Shown: in pieces, positions 37,840 to 49,372 of the stretch
Layout of the letters: each line of letters opens with the position of its first letter
How positions within the stretch are numbered: position 1 is the stretch's first letter
Assembly (NCBI GenBank): GCA_004431415.1
Contig: QPMI01000039.1
Span: 372,001-436,000 of the forward strand
Length of the DNA: 64,000 nucleotides
Origin: Cyanophora paradoxa
Taxonomy: Eukaryota; Glaucocystophyceae; Cyanophorales; Cyanophoraceae
Direction of reading: 5' to 3'
Translations under genes and position numbers: made by a program
Notes under the pieces: generated by a model
The model's input: the letters and a program-made list of their open reading frames with translations, nothing else
What the model was told of the DNA's origin: nothing
Database searches by the model: none

Positions 37840-40524
37840 ATGGCCACAGCGCGCGTCGCCGAAATGACTGCGGTGGAACGCCGCGTGGCGGCCGCGGCCG
37901 ACTATGAGGAGCACCTGGAGCCAGCCTCGCCGCCGGTCTGTGCCACGGCGGCACGCGCATGCACATGCTTCCGCCAGCTCTCTCACGCAGCGCCGCCGCG
38001 CGGGCTCGCAGACGTCGTACGACGCGGAAGGGCTCGACGCGGTGTTCGGCCTCGTCGAAGAGTACTTCCTCTCGCCCTTCTCGGACGGCTGGCGCGTGTC
38101 CGTCACGCACGGGCCCGTGCGGACGGAGATCCGGGACCCCCCGCCCCTCTACCTCTTCCGCTCTACTGTCGTGCTGCCGGACGTTCCGGTCTCCTTCGCC
38201 ACTCGCCGTGCCATGACGGCGCTGAGCCGCGCCCCGGCCTGGAACGAGGTTTGTCCATATACATATCATGTGCCGCGCCGCCCCCGCCCCGCCCCGACCC
38301 GCCCCGCACTGCCCCGCCCCGGCCCGGCCAGCCGCCCCGCTTCGGTTCCTGGCCCGTGACGGCGACGGCGCGCACAGTTCGTGCTGGAGGAGACGATGCT
38401 GAGCGAGCTCCGGAGGGGCGCCGGCGACGCCGACGGCCTCGGCCGCGTCGAGATCCTTTACCAGCACGCTAACTACTTCGGTCCGCCCCCCCGCCCGCCC
38501 CCATTCGCCAGTGACAACCGAAACTCAAAAGCTGAAAGAGCGGGTCTTCGCTAAATCAGACTTGAATTAAATCCAGCCAATTACTCCTGTTGAAAAATCC
38601 AGCCAATTAATATTACTCCTGTTTGAACACCTAAAGAGAGGTCCCCCTGAACAGAGGCTCGCCCTGAAGGCGGCCGTGATTCAGAGAGGTTGCTGCTTTT
38701 CTATGCAAATGCCAGCCGCCTCCCTCCCCCCTTCCCCCCCCCGCACCCCCGCACCCGGCCCCACCCCTCTTCCCCCTCCCTCCCGCCCCCACCCTCACCC
38801 CCACCCCACCCCACCCCGCCCCCCCTCCCCCGCCCCCCCCTCCCCGCCCCCCTCGGCCTCCGCCCGCCTCGCCCGCCCGGCGCCCGTCCTGACGCGGCGG
38901 CGGCGGCGGCGGCGCAGGGTGGGACCTGCAGTCGAAGATGATGTTCGCGTCGAAGCGGCTCTCCGACGGCTCCGGTCTCTGCGTCAAGGTCGCCGCCGAG
39001 CTCAAGGTGCGCGCCCGCCGTGCTCGCGTACCGCCCGGCAAGGCTCGTACCCCGCCAAACTTCAGTTGCCGCAGGACGGCGTGTGGACGCCGCGGAACTT
39101 CGACAAGCGGATCAAATCCTTCCAGGGCGCCCACGTGGCGGCTCTCGACTCGGGCGGCTGCCGGCTCACCGTCTACCACGGCTCGGCCCGCCTCGTTTGG
39201 CTCTTCGTGCGCCGCACCCCCCTTGCCTTCCTTCCCCCCGCCTTTCTAATTGTAACCCCCAACCCCGAACAGCTCCCGCCCTACCTCCACTGCCAGATCA
39301 TGGCCCGGATCCTCGCCATGATGGCCCTCCGCGGGGCGCGCTCGATCCTGGCCGAGTACGCGAGCGCGCGGGGCGTGCCCCGGAGCGCCCCGGGGCCCTC
39401 CCGCGCCCTGTCCTTCTTCGCGTCGGGCTCCTCCTCCTTCTCGCTCAAGGGCCACTCCTCCTCCGCCTCCGCCTCCTCCGCCTCCGGCCCCGAGCTCGGC
39501 CTCCTCTCCCTCGACCGGGCCCTCGTCCAGGACGCGGGCGAGGTCGGCTCCCTCCCCGCCGCGCCCCCCTTCGAGCGCGGCAGCGGCGCCCCCGCCGTAC
39601 CCCCCTGCCCCGGCGCCTCCGATGTCTTCTACCAGCTCCTGGGCCTCCAGGTGCAGCCGTACCCCCGGCCGGCCCCGGCCCCGCCCCCCGACTCCCCCGG
39701 CCCGCAGCACCACGGGGCGGAGGAGCGGGACGGGTCGTCTCCCGAGAGCCTGGGCGGGGGCGCGGCGGGGGGGGAGGAGGAGCCTCAGCAGCTGAACCTC
39801 GAGGCCCGCGAGATAGCGGAGCCGCGCATGCTGCCCCGCGTCGGAGAGGCCATGCGGTGCGCCTTAAGCTGCTCCCCGCCCCTCCCCCTCGCTTCCAGCT
39901 CTGGCCGCTCGACGTCGGCTCACGGGCGCCCTCGCGCGGCCCGGCCCGCAGGGTCTCACTGGACCTGGCCCTCCGCATGGAGTCGATGGGCATCGCGGAG
40001 GGCGCCCGCGGCGGCAGGGAACCCTCGCCCGCCCCGCCCCCCGCGGCCAGCTCGAGCTCGGTCGGGTCGGCCGGGTCGGCCGGCCCGGCGGGGTCGGCCA
40101 TGTTCGCCTTCCCCCCCCGGGCCCCGCCCCGCCCCGCAGGCGCCCCCCGCCCCCCGCCGTTCTTCCTCTCCCGTACCCCGCCGGCCCCTCGATTTCGCCC
40201 CCCGCTCTCGATTTGCGTCCCCTTGGGTCCCTTTCCGCCCACGGTGGACGCCCCGCCGCCTCCGCTGCCGCCCGAGCGGCTCGTACCCTCCGCCAAGAAA
40301 CGTGTACCCGATCGCGAGGAGGCGCAGCCCGAAGCAAGGGGCTCGCCAAGGAGCGGGAACGCGTCGCCGCGGCCCGGGCCCGACGCCAGCGCCCGCCACG
40401 CGCCCTCGGGCTCGCCCCGGCTGGGGCCCCACAGGGGTGCGCCGCCCCCTGTACCCCCCGCCCGCCCCCCCTCCTCCGCGTCCTGGCCGACCGCGCCACA
40501 GAGGCGGACGAGAGCCCGCGGCCA

Positions 40525-40557
<33 letters not shown>

Positions 40558-40947
40558 CCGGCCGCAGCCGAGGTCCACGCCTACAGGGCCCTGAGGGTGA
40601 TCGACGCGGGGCGGCCCATCATCATGAAGGACCTCATCGGCACACAGGCGGACGCCTACTCCGCCTCGGTGGCCCTGCCCCGCCCGCCCGCCCGCCGCCG
40701 ACGGGGCGGCGCCCCGCCCCGCGCCAAGAAGGGGCGCGCGCCGGGCAAGGGCGCCGCCTCCGAGGGGTCCCCCCCACCCAAGCCCCGGCCGCTCCTCCAC
40801 CCAGTGCCCATCGCCCCCGCCGCCAAGCCGCCGGGCGCCGGCCCGCAGACGGCCCTCCCACAGGCTCCCCTCGAGCCTCCGACTAGCTCGAGGCCGCTGG
40901 CCGGCGCTCTGGACCCGGGGCCAGCCGGCCTGCCGAAGCTCATCTAG
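37840..40947 (+). CDS. START-like lipid-binding domain protein with long Pro/Ser-rich region
   Basis: Exons: 37840-37935, 38012-38248, 38378-38480, 38918-39006, 39066-39194, 39273-39855, then 39952 onward, with a last exon ending at about 40947 ('GLPKLI' then stop). The first six keep frame. The early part reads 'FSDGWRVSVTHGPV', 'FATRRAMTALSRAPAWNE', 'VEILYQHANYFGWDLQSK' (across an intron), 'GSGLCVKVAAEL', 'SGGCRLTVYHGSARL' and 'LPPYLHCQIMARILAMM'. This follows the order of a START (StAR-related lipid transfer) fold: a strand-rich core, a 'WD..' segment, a conserved polar strand, then LP plus a long C-terminal helix. Identity is weaker than for the two paralogues nearby. Residues after about 280 are Ser/Pro/Ala-rich and probably disordered, ending in a conserved-looking 'YRALRVIDAGRPIIMKDLIG'. 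Exon boundaries after 39952 are uncertain. Confidence 0.6.
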
Positions 40948-41947
40948 TTGGAGTCTCTGGTTCGAGTCCCCGTCCGCATATTCGGAAGGGCATCTTTATA
41001 TATTAATTTCAAGCCATTTCGCAGCTCTTCAGAGCACCTGCAGCCGCAGGCTGCAGCTGCCCGCCCTTTTCAGTTAAATTCAGCTAGCGCTAGGCCTGTC
41101 CGGTCGCCCTGGCAGTGTCGCTAAGTTCTTTTTTTCTGGTTCAGAAGTAAACTCGTATGAATAATTTCTCGGACGGCCAGCATTCTAAGCATTTCATTCG
41201 AATTCGCGCGCACTCAACGATTTAGGAAGATCATTATATCTATCCCAAACGTCGACTACCGTAGTACAGCATGTCACTGTGATGTCAGCCTGGCAGTAGT
41301 TCATATTCGTGCACGTATACATAGCGCTACAGCAGTATACGTACTAGTCTGCACATAAGCATGCCGCGATACTACTAGGCTAGCTATAGTACTAGTGATA
41401 GCATCGATATCGATATCGATATCCAATGATCTCAGTCTCTTTGCAGCGTACTCCGTACGATATGCATGATAGTCCGTATACCGTATACGTAGGGTTGAAA
41501 CTTATAATTAGCTATACGTAGGTTTGCATGCGCCAACGTACGGTAGAACTCCGCAGCTTAAGTTTAATGATATTTGCATAACGATCTTATATCGGTTTCG
41601 CGAACGTTTGATTTCCCACTGTGATCGACGCTATTTTTCTTTATGTTCCAGACAACAGACTATGATAACTATAGCTACCAGCTACTGCTGAGTAAAACTA
41701 GTACTACGAATACTGTGTATTAGTTGAATCGAAAACGAGCTTAAGCTTCGATTCCATGTCCGGGCTGGTTCATCTTAACTTGGCGCCAGCTGCAGCCGTT
41801 CTTGACAGCGTTCAAGGACAAACTGATTGTGAAACACTCAAGGACAAACTGATTGTGAAACACTGCCGCAAATGGGGCTTCAAAGTATGAACACGCTATA
41901 ACTAGCTATATCTTAAGCTTGCTGTGGTGAACTCGGAACGCTCCGGC
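40948..41947. other. Intergenic AT-rich spacer with a short tandem repeat
   Basis: No exon is seen. Positions 41811-41864 contain two exact head-to-tail copies of a 27-base unit (caaggacaaactgattgtga...). Short palindromes such as cgatatcgatatcgatatc (41405-41422) are prominent. The convergent genes on either side end at 40947 and 41948, so this spacer should hold two 3' untranslated regions. Confidence 0.5.
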
Positions 41948-42421
41948 TCACTCTCGGGTGCAGAAGCGGCGGGCGCGGGCGACGATCAGGGCCTGCGTGG
42001 AAGATGCCGCGTTCGCTACGGCCGCTGGGATCCTGCGGCCAGGCCAGTCACTTTGTGAGCCCCGTGCATCCCAGCCTCTCTTTCGCGGCGGGCGGCGGGG
42101 AGTGCGGGCGGCAGGGGCGGGCGGACCAGCCGCCGAGGTCGGCGTTGGCGATGTACGTCACGTGGCTCTTGTCCGGCTCCCCCGCCACCGGCCGCGCGAT
42201 CCAGCCTGCGCGCGCGAACGAACCCCGATGAGATCGGGCTCCCCCGCAGGCCCGCGGCCCCCGAAGAGGACGCGAGCCGGCGCAGGCGCTCGGGGCGGTC
42301 GGACCCGACACCACGATCCTGCCGGGCGCCACGTCGAAGTAAGAGAACGCCACTTTGATTTCTTGGGGGGAGGGGGAAAGGGCGGGGGAAGGGCCCGGGG
42401 GAGGGAGTAAGAGAAGGGCCC

Positions 42422-42452
<31 letters not shown>

Positions 42453-43774
42453 GGGAGGCAAGCTGCCAGATGGGTATTGAAGCTAATTGCGATCGAAGGG
42501 AGCGGGGTGGGAGGGGGGGGGGGGCTCGCACTTTGCGCGGACGAAGCCGTCGCGCTCCGGCACGTCGGGGTGCTCTGCGGGGGCGTGGGCGGCGCCGGGG
42601 GCGCGGGGCCCGGCGCGGGCGGGCGGACCGACGGAGCGGACGCCGGCGATGCACGTGCCGTCAGGGGTGCAGCGCGTGAACGCCGCGTACCTGCCCCGCC
42701 GCCCCGCGCCCCGTCGGCCCCCGCCGCCCCGAGCCGGCCCGGCGGCGGTGGCGGGAGGGTTGCGGGTTCGCTTACACCATGTCCCTGCGCCCCGCCCCGC
42801 CGCCGCGCTCTCAGCGGGGAGCCTCGCGGGCTGGGCGAGGGGCGGAAGGAAGGGGGGATACCGGTCCCAGACGGGCTTGGGCAGGCCTATCTCGGCGTAC
42901 TGAATGACGGCCTGGGGCCGGCCCGGCCCCTGCGAGATCCGCTGCACCACGCGCGAGCTCTGCCGAGCGGCCCCGTGAGCGGCTCGGCGGATGGAAGGAG
43001 CTCGAGCGGTATCGCCCTTTGCATCATATTAGAGCCGGGGCGCACCCTGAGCATCTTGTTGTAGTGGCGGACGGCGCCCTCGGCGCTGATGCACGCGAAG
43101 AAGGCGCGCGGGGACATCGGCACGAGGCCCTCGCCCTTGATCAGCTGCCGCCCGCCTCCGCCAGCCCGCGTCCAGATCTGCCCGCGCCCGGCAGTGGGCC
43201 GGCACGCGCCGCTCGGAGGTCAGCCCACGGAGCGCCAGCGCGCGGGGGCGCCCCAGCGCAGCCAGCGGCCGTCCGACGCGGCCGGATCCGGAGCCGGACA
43301 GGCGATGCCGCCCACCTTTCCTAAGCTTTACTCAAAAGCATCTATACAGGAGGCCTAGGCGCTGTAGCGACCGGCTGGAAGCCCCAGCGCCCGCCGGCCG
43401 CAGCCGCGAGTGACGCGAGCTCGCGCACCCGCACGCCGTCTTGCTCCGAGTGGTGGCGCCACTCCTTGCTGGACGCCTGCGCACCGGCAAGGTTCACGTT
43501 CAGCTGCAGCTGCCCCTGAGTCGCTGCATGCGCCGCGGCGCCGGTCCGGTGCGCCGGTCACTATCCGCCGGCGCGCCGCTTGTGGCCAAGCCGCGCGCGG
43601 GGTCTATGCTTCCAGGAGCATCGCGTGAACGCCGCCGCCGGCTAGCGCAATGCACGCTCGCGAATGCCCGCTCTAGCTCGCAAACGGTGGCTCGGGGCGC
43701 ACGATTGCCAGCAGGTCTCTCGTCACCTCAGCAGTGAAGCGAGCGACGTCGAAGCCCGCGATCGGGCCGGGCAT
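41948..43774 (-). CDS. START-domain protein (paralogue A)
   Basis: Starts at ATG 43774 ('MPGPIAGFDVARFTAEV') and ends at TGA 41950-41948. Exons on the minus strand include about 43774-43675, about 43487-43400 ('SKEWRHHSEQDGVRVREL'), about 43145-43050 ('IKGEGLVPMSPRAFFACI', 'VRHYNKMLR'), about 42955-42870 ('AVIQYAEIGLPKPVWDR'), then 'YAAFTRCTPDGTCIAGVRSV', 'EHPDVPERDGFVRAKC', 'GWIARPVAGEPDKSHVTYIA' and the final 'RIPAAVANAASSTQALIVAR'. This is the standard START series: PVWDR, the central GT.I..RSV..P strand, the late D.S.VTYI..AD.GG strand and the closing amphipathic helix. START domains are cytosolic hydrophobic-cavity proteins that carry sterols or phospholipids. The central portion is nearly identical to the paralogue at 47992-49372, introns included. 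First and last exons differ clearly. Confidence 0.82.
42530..42905 (-). repeat. Inverted near-identical block shared with 48690-49045
   Basis: The reverse complement of this block matches 48690-49045 with only scattered substitutions and small indels. The match covers two exons and the two introns between and around them, for example the intron phrase gggacatggtgtaagcgaacccgca in both. A second short block, 42118-42195, matches 49134-49211 with apparently a single mismatch. Sequence outside these blocks diverges strongly, although it encodes homologous exons. Confidence 0.9.
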
Positions 43775-44017
43775 CAGCCCGACGGCGGCGGCGCCGGCGG
43801 CCGGCGGCGGGGCCGAGGGGGGTATAGCTTCGCGTCTTCGCAAGTTAACAACGGCGCGGCAGCTGTCGAGCTTGCGAGGCCGGCGTACATCAGGCCGGGC
43901 GCAGTTGCTATGCAACTCGATCCAATCTAGCCACGCTAAGCCCCTGTCGAGGGAGACGATTCCAACGACGCCGCGGGCGTCGACCCTCGGAGCCTTTAGC
44001 CAAGCACGAGCTCGAGA

Positions 44018-47000
44018 ATGATTCAGCGTGCGGCGCTAGCATTCGCTGATCAGAGCTCAAAGCGGGGACCATCACCCCTTCTTGTTCGGCAGGACTCGCA
44101 CACCACGACTGTCTTCGAGGTGAAGCGCGGCCCGTCTGTTCCCCAGCGCGATTTTCTCTGCATCTTCGAGACTCACCGGATCTCGGACGGCCCGCCGCGC
44201 AGGACGCGAACTTTTCGAAGCTCCCTTCGCTCGACTACACTGCGGTGTCCGATGGCGAGGTGGCGATGCGTGTGCCGCTCAGCCCCGCGCTCGGCTCTCC
44301 GAGCGCAATCCCGGCGGCACGGCGGCCCGAGGCCGACGGCCCGGTGGCGCCGCCGACGGGCAGCCGGCCCAGGTAAGCGTATCCCTTCGCGCTTTCGAAC
44401 GTACGTGAGGGCAGGCGGCGCGACCGACCCGACCGCCCCCACGCAGGCGTCCCTCGTGGCTTGCAACGACAATCGCAGACGAGGCGCGTGGCGCGGGGCC
44501 CGGGGCGCGGCGCCGCTCGCGCTTAACGCGGCGCGGGGGCGCAGGGCGCGCGTCTGAAGGAGCTGCCGAACCTGTTCGGCCTCACCACCTCCAAGCTAGG
44601 TGGGAGAGCGCGCGCCGGAGCAACGCGGCTTGAATTTGATCCGCGCGGTTTGGATTTGATCCTCGATTCGATCCGGGCGCAGGGTTGGTCCTGGCGGACC
44701 AGCGGCGGCTCCTGCACAACGTGGCCTCCCTGCTCGCTGTCCTCGCGATCCTCTTCGCCATCGTCGACGTCGAGTGCTACACCAAGTGCGCGGCTCTCGT
44801 ACCCCCGAATCCCCGCGCCGACCGGCGGCAGGTACGAGCGGGGCGACGAGTACCCCTCCATCATCCTGCGCGGCTGCGTCACGGCGCTGAGCGTCACGCT
44901 ATGCTTCTTGACCTACAAGGAGACGAGCGTGCGGTGAGCTCGGCCGGGCCGGGGCGACGCGGCGACGCCTACCCCCCCTCCCTTTCCCCCCCCCTGGGCC
45001 GACGCGCCCGCCTGCTCGGGGCAGGCACCGCGAGATGGCCTTCCAGCGCTCGTTCTTCCTCCGCAGTGCGCCCCGCCCCGCCCCGCCCCGCGCCCTTCCC
45101 CGGGGGCCCCTTCCTTCCTTGCCGGCGGCGACCGACGTACGGCGCCCGGCCGCAGCGAACCTGTGGACGGCGGGGCTGGTCGGCCCCATGCTCCTCGAAA
45201 TGGCCCTCTGCCTCGCGCACCTGCCGCCCGCCGTCCGCTTCACCGGCCCCGCCGAGTACGCCTGTGAGCACGCGTACCCGCCCCCCGGCCCGCCCTCCGC
45301 CCCCCGGGAGCTCACGCCGGGGGGTACAGTCACGTCGGAGGGGTCGGGTACGTCTGAGTACAACGAGGCGGCCCTGGCGCCCCTCGTCTTCCTCCGCGTT
45401 TTCACCGTCTTCAAGACCGTCCGCCCCCCCGCCCGCCCCCCGCCCGCCCGCCCCTTCCTTCCCTTAGCGCCGGGCCGGGTCGGGCCGGGCAGGTGCGGGG
45501 CCACAGCTACGTCTACCGCCACGGCGGCCGCTTCCTCAACCGCTCGAACGGCGTCCCTGTGCGTGTACCCCCCCTCCGGCCGCGCCATAGGGGGGTACAC
45601 GGTCCTGCATCGGGGCCGCGCCGCAACCGGCGCCGCCTCGCCCCGCGGCTCTCCCCCCCTCCCCCCCTCCCGCCGCTTACTCCCCTGGCTCCAGATCACG
45701 ATGACGTACGTGTTCCGGGCGTCGATGGCGAAGCGGCCCCTAACCACCGTCGCCCTTCTCCTCGCCTTTGCCGTCTCCGTGCGCTCGAATTCGCCCCCTT
45801 GAGCTTCGAACTCGGTTTGGTTGCTCGGCGGGATTCTGACGGGCCCGCCCTCGGGCCCCGCGCCCCGCGCCTCGACCAGATGTTCGCCTACACGCTCCTC
45901 GTGCGCTCGCGCCCCCCCCCCCCCCCCCCCTCTCGCCCCCCGCGGCCTCACCGCGCCGCGCACCTCCGCCGCAGATCTACGAGCGGCCCTTCGCCGGCCC
46001 CGACTACGGCTTCCCGGTACCTCTCTCGGCTCTCGTTCGTTCGCACCCCCACTCACTCCGTCCCCAGGCCGCCCTCTGGAACGTCTTCATCGGTACCTCT
46101 CCCCGTCGCCCTCCCTCCACATCCCGTCCCCCCCCTCCCCCCCTCACAGCACCCCGCCAGCGATGACGACGGTGGGCTTCGGCGACGTCTTCCCCTACTC
46201 GTACCCGGGGCGCGCCATCATTGCTGTCTCGGTTCCCTCCCTCCTCCCCCCCCCCTCCCCCCCCCCTCCCTTTGCTGAGGAGCGGTACCCCTGGCAGGTG
46301 TGGATCGGACTGGTCCTGTTCGCGTTCCTGACGGGTGTCTTCGTGGAGAAGGCCCGCCTCCAGGGGCCCGAGCTCCGGGTCCGCGGTGCCGAGGGCGCAG
46401 GGACAGCGGGAGGCGGCCGAGTGAGGCCCGGGCGGGCGCAGGTGGTCTCGACGCTGCGCTCGAGCTCGCTGCGGCGGCGCTACCGCACGGCGGCGGCCGT
46501 CCTCGTGCAGCGCGTCTGGCGCTGGCAGGTCCGCGCCCGCCGCATCCCGGGCGTCCGCGAGCGCGGCTTCGGCCAGCGGTGCGCGCGCGCGAGCGAGCCA
46601 GCGGTCCCCGCGCACGGTCGTAGCTCCGGGTCGAGCGTGAACAAGCAAACGAGCGGGGCCGGGGCGGGCAGGGAGGTGGAGGCGCTGGAGGAGTGGAGCG
46701 AGGCGCGCTACGCCTACCGCCTCGACCTCGCCGGCGAGTCCGACGCAGGCTTCCAGGTCCGATCCCAGCCCGCCCCCCCAGAAGAAGAGAAAAAGGAAGA
46801 AGGAGGAGGAGAAGAGAAGGCGCCAGCGGGCAGAGCAGCCGGCCGCCCGCCCCCGCCCCCGGCCCGCGCGCCGCCTCGGGGAGGGCCGCCGCCCGCCCCC
46901 GCCCGCCCGCCCCCGCGCCCGCCCCGACGCGTAGAGCAGAACAGCGACGTGGTGCTGGACCGCGTGGCACGGGGCGTCCTCGAGCTCCGCGCCGGCCTCC

Positions 47001-47725
47001 TCGACCTCCGCCGCCAGGTCCGGCCGCCTCCTTCTTCTTCTTTCTTCTTCTTCTTCTTCGCGCGCTCTCGCCGACTCTGTGTCTGTCTGTTAGATGGGCG
47101 AGATGCGGGGCGAGATCGCGGGGCGGCCCTGCGCCAGCTGCGGGGCGGCGGCGCCGCCGCCGCCGCCGGTGCCGGCGCCAGGAGCGGGCGCGGGGTGGAG
47201 GCGGCCAGCCCGCGGGGCCGCCGCGGAGCGCGGCCGACGAGGACGAGTTCGCCGCCCTGAACCGTAACCCCCTCCCCCCACCGCGCCCGCCTCCGGACCT
47301 GACGCCGCACCGTGTACCCCCCCCCAGACGGGACGCCCTTCCGCTACGTTGGCCTGGGCTCGAGCTCGAATCTCGCCGGCCGCGTTCCGGCGTCCGCCCC
47401 GCGGCCGGCGCCGGCGCCGGCCCCGCCGGCGGCCCGAACGCGCCCGGGCAGCCTCGGGGGGACGTCGATTCCCTGCCCAAGGCTTCCTCGCTCCACGCCC
47501 CCGGCCCCATGGCCAACGGCTTCCCCCGCCGGCGCCCCCTCCCTGGAGCTCCCGGCCCGCGCCGCGTCCCGCCGCCCCGGGCTGGCCCGCCGCCCGGGCC
47601 CCGGCGCGCGGCCCTCCGGCGTCCTCCCGCATTTCGAAGGCGGCGGCGGCGGCGGCGGCGGCGGCGCCCAACTCAACGGCCCCGTCGTCCCTGCGCGCCG
47701 CGTCTCGAGGCCCGTCGTTCTCTAG
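44018..47725 (+). CDS. SK-type (small-conductance, Ca2+/calmodulin-activated) potassium channel
   Basis: Starts at ATG 44018; early exons are 44018-44119, 44203-44372, 44544-44599, 44683-44773, 44832-44933 and 45024 onward. Splicing yields 'KELPNLFGLTTSKL', S1 'NVASLLAVLAILFAIVDVE', S2 'SIILRGCVTALSVTLCFLTY', an S3/S4 region with 'APLVFLRVFTVFKTVRGHSY', S5 'AKRPLTTVALLLAFAVSV' and a pore split over tiny exons: 'YERPFAGPDYGFP', 'AALWNVFI' and selectivity filter 'MTTVGFGDVFPYSYPGRAI'. S6 is 'VWIGLVLFAFLTGVFVEKA'. S4 lacks a regular arginine ladder, as in SK channels. After S6, 'AAAVLVQRVWRWQVRARR' aligns with the calmodulin-binding helix of SK channels. A C-terminal coiled coil ('DVVLDRVARGVLELRAGLL') precedes a Pro/Gly-rich tail. 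The 3' end (47230-47725) is least certain. It is a plasma- or organelle-membrane K+ channel, probably gated by Ca2+ through calmodulin. Confidence 0.87.
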
Positions 47726-47991
47726 TTGATTGAAGCCCGTAGCGCCAGCGCAGGCGGCAGAATTAGAGTCCGGCGTTGCAGTTTTGCGGTACAGGCTAGG
47801 AAATACCTTGAGGGAGCTCGAGTAGGAGACTAGGAGTGATGCGGCGAGTTTTGAAGAGAGGGGGGTGAGTGGGGGGGGGGTACGAACGCCAATCAGCGCT
47901 TCCAAGCCGGCATCCCATCCAACCCTCAGCAAGCAAGCCCGGCGCACGTGCACGAGCGCGCGCGAGCACACGTTCGAATTCCGACCCTAGC

Positions 47992-49372
47992 ATGCCCCTC
48001 GCGGGCTTCGACTTCGCCCGCTTCGGCGCCGATGTCTCGCGCGAGCTCCTGGCGCTGGCAAACGGCGGCGGCTGGAGATCGGCGGGCGAGCAGGAGGGAG
48101 TGAAGGTGCGTGTACGCATCAGACGGGGCCCGCGCGACGCCTAGGCCGAGGAGAGACCGCGCACGGCTTCGCGTCGCCTTGCGGCCCCAGCGGGCAGGAG
48201 CGTTGCCGAGGGAGAGCCGCGAGCGCGTGTGCTGGGCTCCGCACGGAGAATGCGACGAGTTGCGCTCATCCGCCCGCGCCGCAGATCTCCACAAAGTCCT
48301 CAGGGGCGCGCCAGCTCGTGAAGGGCGAGGGCATCATCAACACGTCGCCCCAGAAGTTCTGCGCTTGCATCGGCTCGGTGCGTGCCGGCGCCGCGGCGCT
48401 GGCGTGCACGCCTCGCCGTGCGCTCACGCTCTTTCGACGTCGCATGCGCAGGAAGGCGTACGTCCCGCCGAGCGCGGCCCCCGCGCGCGCCTGCCGCTCG
48501 AATCGCGCTCCGCTGATTCTCGTACGCCAGGCGACGCGAAGCTACAACAAGATGATCAAGGTCCGCCGTCCTGTCATCCGCCCCTGTCGCCCGCGCGGGC
48601 GCGACCGCCGCGCGGCAGAACGGGCGGGTCATTGAGCGCCACTCGGAGAACCCGATCAAGCGCGCGCTCATTTACTATGCCGAGATCGGCTTCCCGCGGC
48701 CCGTCTGGGACCGGTAAGCCCCCCTTCCGCGCCCCGCCCAGCCCGCGAGGCTCCCCGCTGAGAGCGTGGCGGCGGGGCGGGGCGCAGGGACATGGTGTAA
48801 GCGAACCCGCACCCCTCCCGCCCCCGCCGGCTCGGCGCGGCGGGGGCCGACGGGGCGCGGGGCGGCGGGGCAGGTACGCGGCCTTCACGCGCTGCACCTC
48901 TGACGGCACGTGCATCGCCGGCGTCCGCTCCGTCGGTCCGCCCGCCCGCGCCGGGGCCCCCGCGCCCCCGGCGCCGCCCACGCCCCCGCAGAGCACCCCG
49001 ACGTGCCGGAGCGCGACGGCTTCGTCCGCGCCAAGTGCTACACTTCCGGTCCGCGCCAGCCGCGGCCCGCTGCTCCTGCCCGCCGGCGCCGCCGCCGTCT
49101 AACTCGAGTCTCCGTTTCTCCACGATCGCGCAGGCTGGATCGCGCGGCCGGTGGCGGGGGAGCCAGACAAGAGCCACGTGACGTACATCGCCAACGCCGA
49201 CCTCGGCGGCTGGTCCGCCCCGCCGCCCACGGCCGCCCGCCCTACCGCTGAGCGCCGCACCGGGCCGCGCGGTGCGGGCGGGCGCAGGCTGCCGACGTCG
49301 GTGGTGAACTGGGCCTCCACGAGCCAGGCTCTCAACGTCGCCCGTGCCCGCCGCCTCTGCGCCCCGGGCTGA
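47992..49372 (+). CDS. START-domain protein (paralogue B)
   Basis: Eight exons can be placed exactly: 47992-48105, 48285-48377, 48531-48560, 48619-48713, 48874-48935, 48992-49048, 49134-49212 and 49288-49372 (TGA). They sum to 615 bases, giving 204 codons plus stop, with all phases consistent. The product is essentially one START domain: 'MPLAGFDFARFGADVSREL', 'GEGIINTSPQKFCACIGS', 'ALIYYAEIGFPRPVWDR', 'YAAFTRCTSDGTCIAGVRSV', 'EHPDVPERDGFVRAKCYTS', 'GWIARPVAGEPDKSHVTYIA' and 'GGWLPTSVVNWASTSQALNV'. No transit peptide or membrane helix is seen, so it is probably a soluble lipid-transfer protein. Donors are mostly GTGCG or GTCCG instead of GTAAG. It starts 266 bp downstream of the K+ channel stop on the same strand and is a diverged inverted copy of the gene at 41948-43774. 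Confidence 0.9.

Noticed and set aside
38676-40886. A 736-codon open frame on the plus strand
   Set aside because: It reads through several introns of the START-like gene. Its translation is mostly Pro/Arg/Ala, while the true exons in other frames splice cleanly.
40950-40990. A tRNA-like B box (ggttcgagtcc) after the START-like gene
   Set aside because: The T-arm stem does not pair, and no matching acceptor stem or A box lies about 50-70 bp upstream.
44899-46056. Minus-strand open frame of 385 codons opposite the channel gene
   Set aside because: The product is Gly/Arg/Ala low complexity with no motif, and the plus strand carries the conserved channel segments.
45821-47260. A 479-codon open frame treated as one exon
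   Set aside because: It joins real channel exons with intron sequence made of Pro/Ser runs. Correct splicing is needed to obtain the pore and S6.
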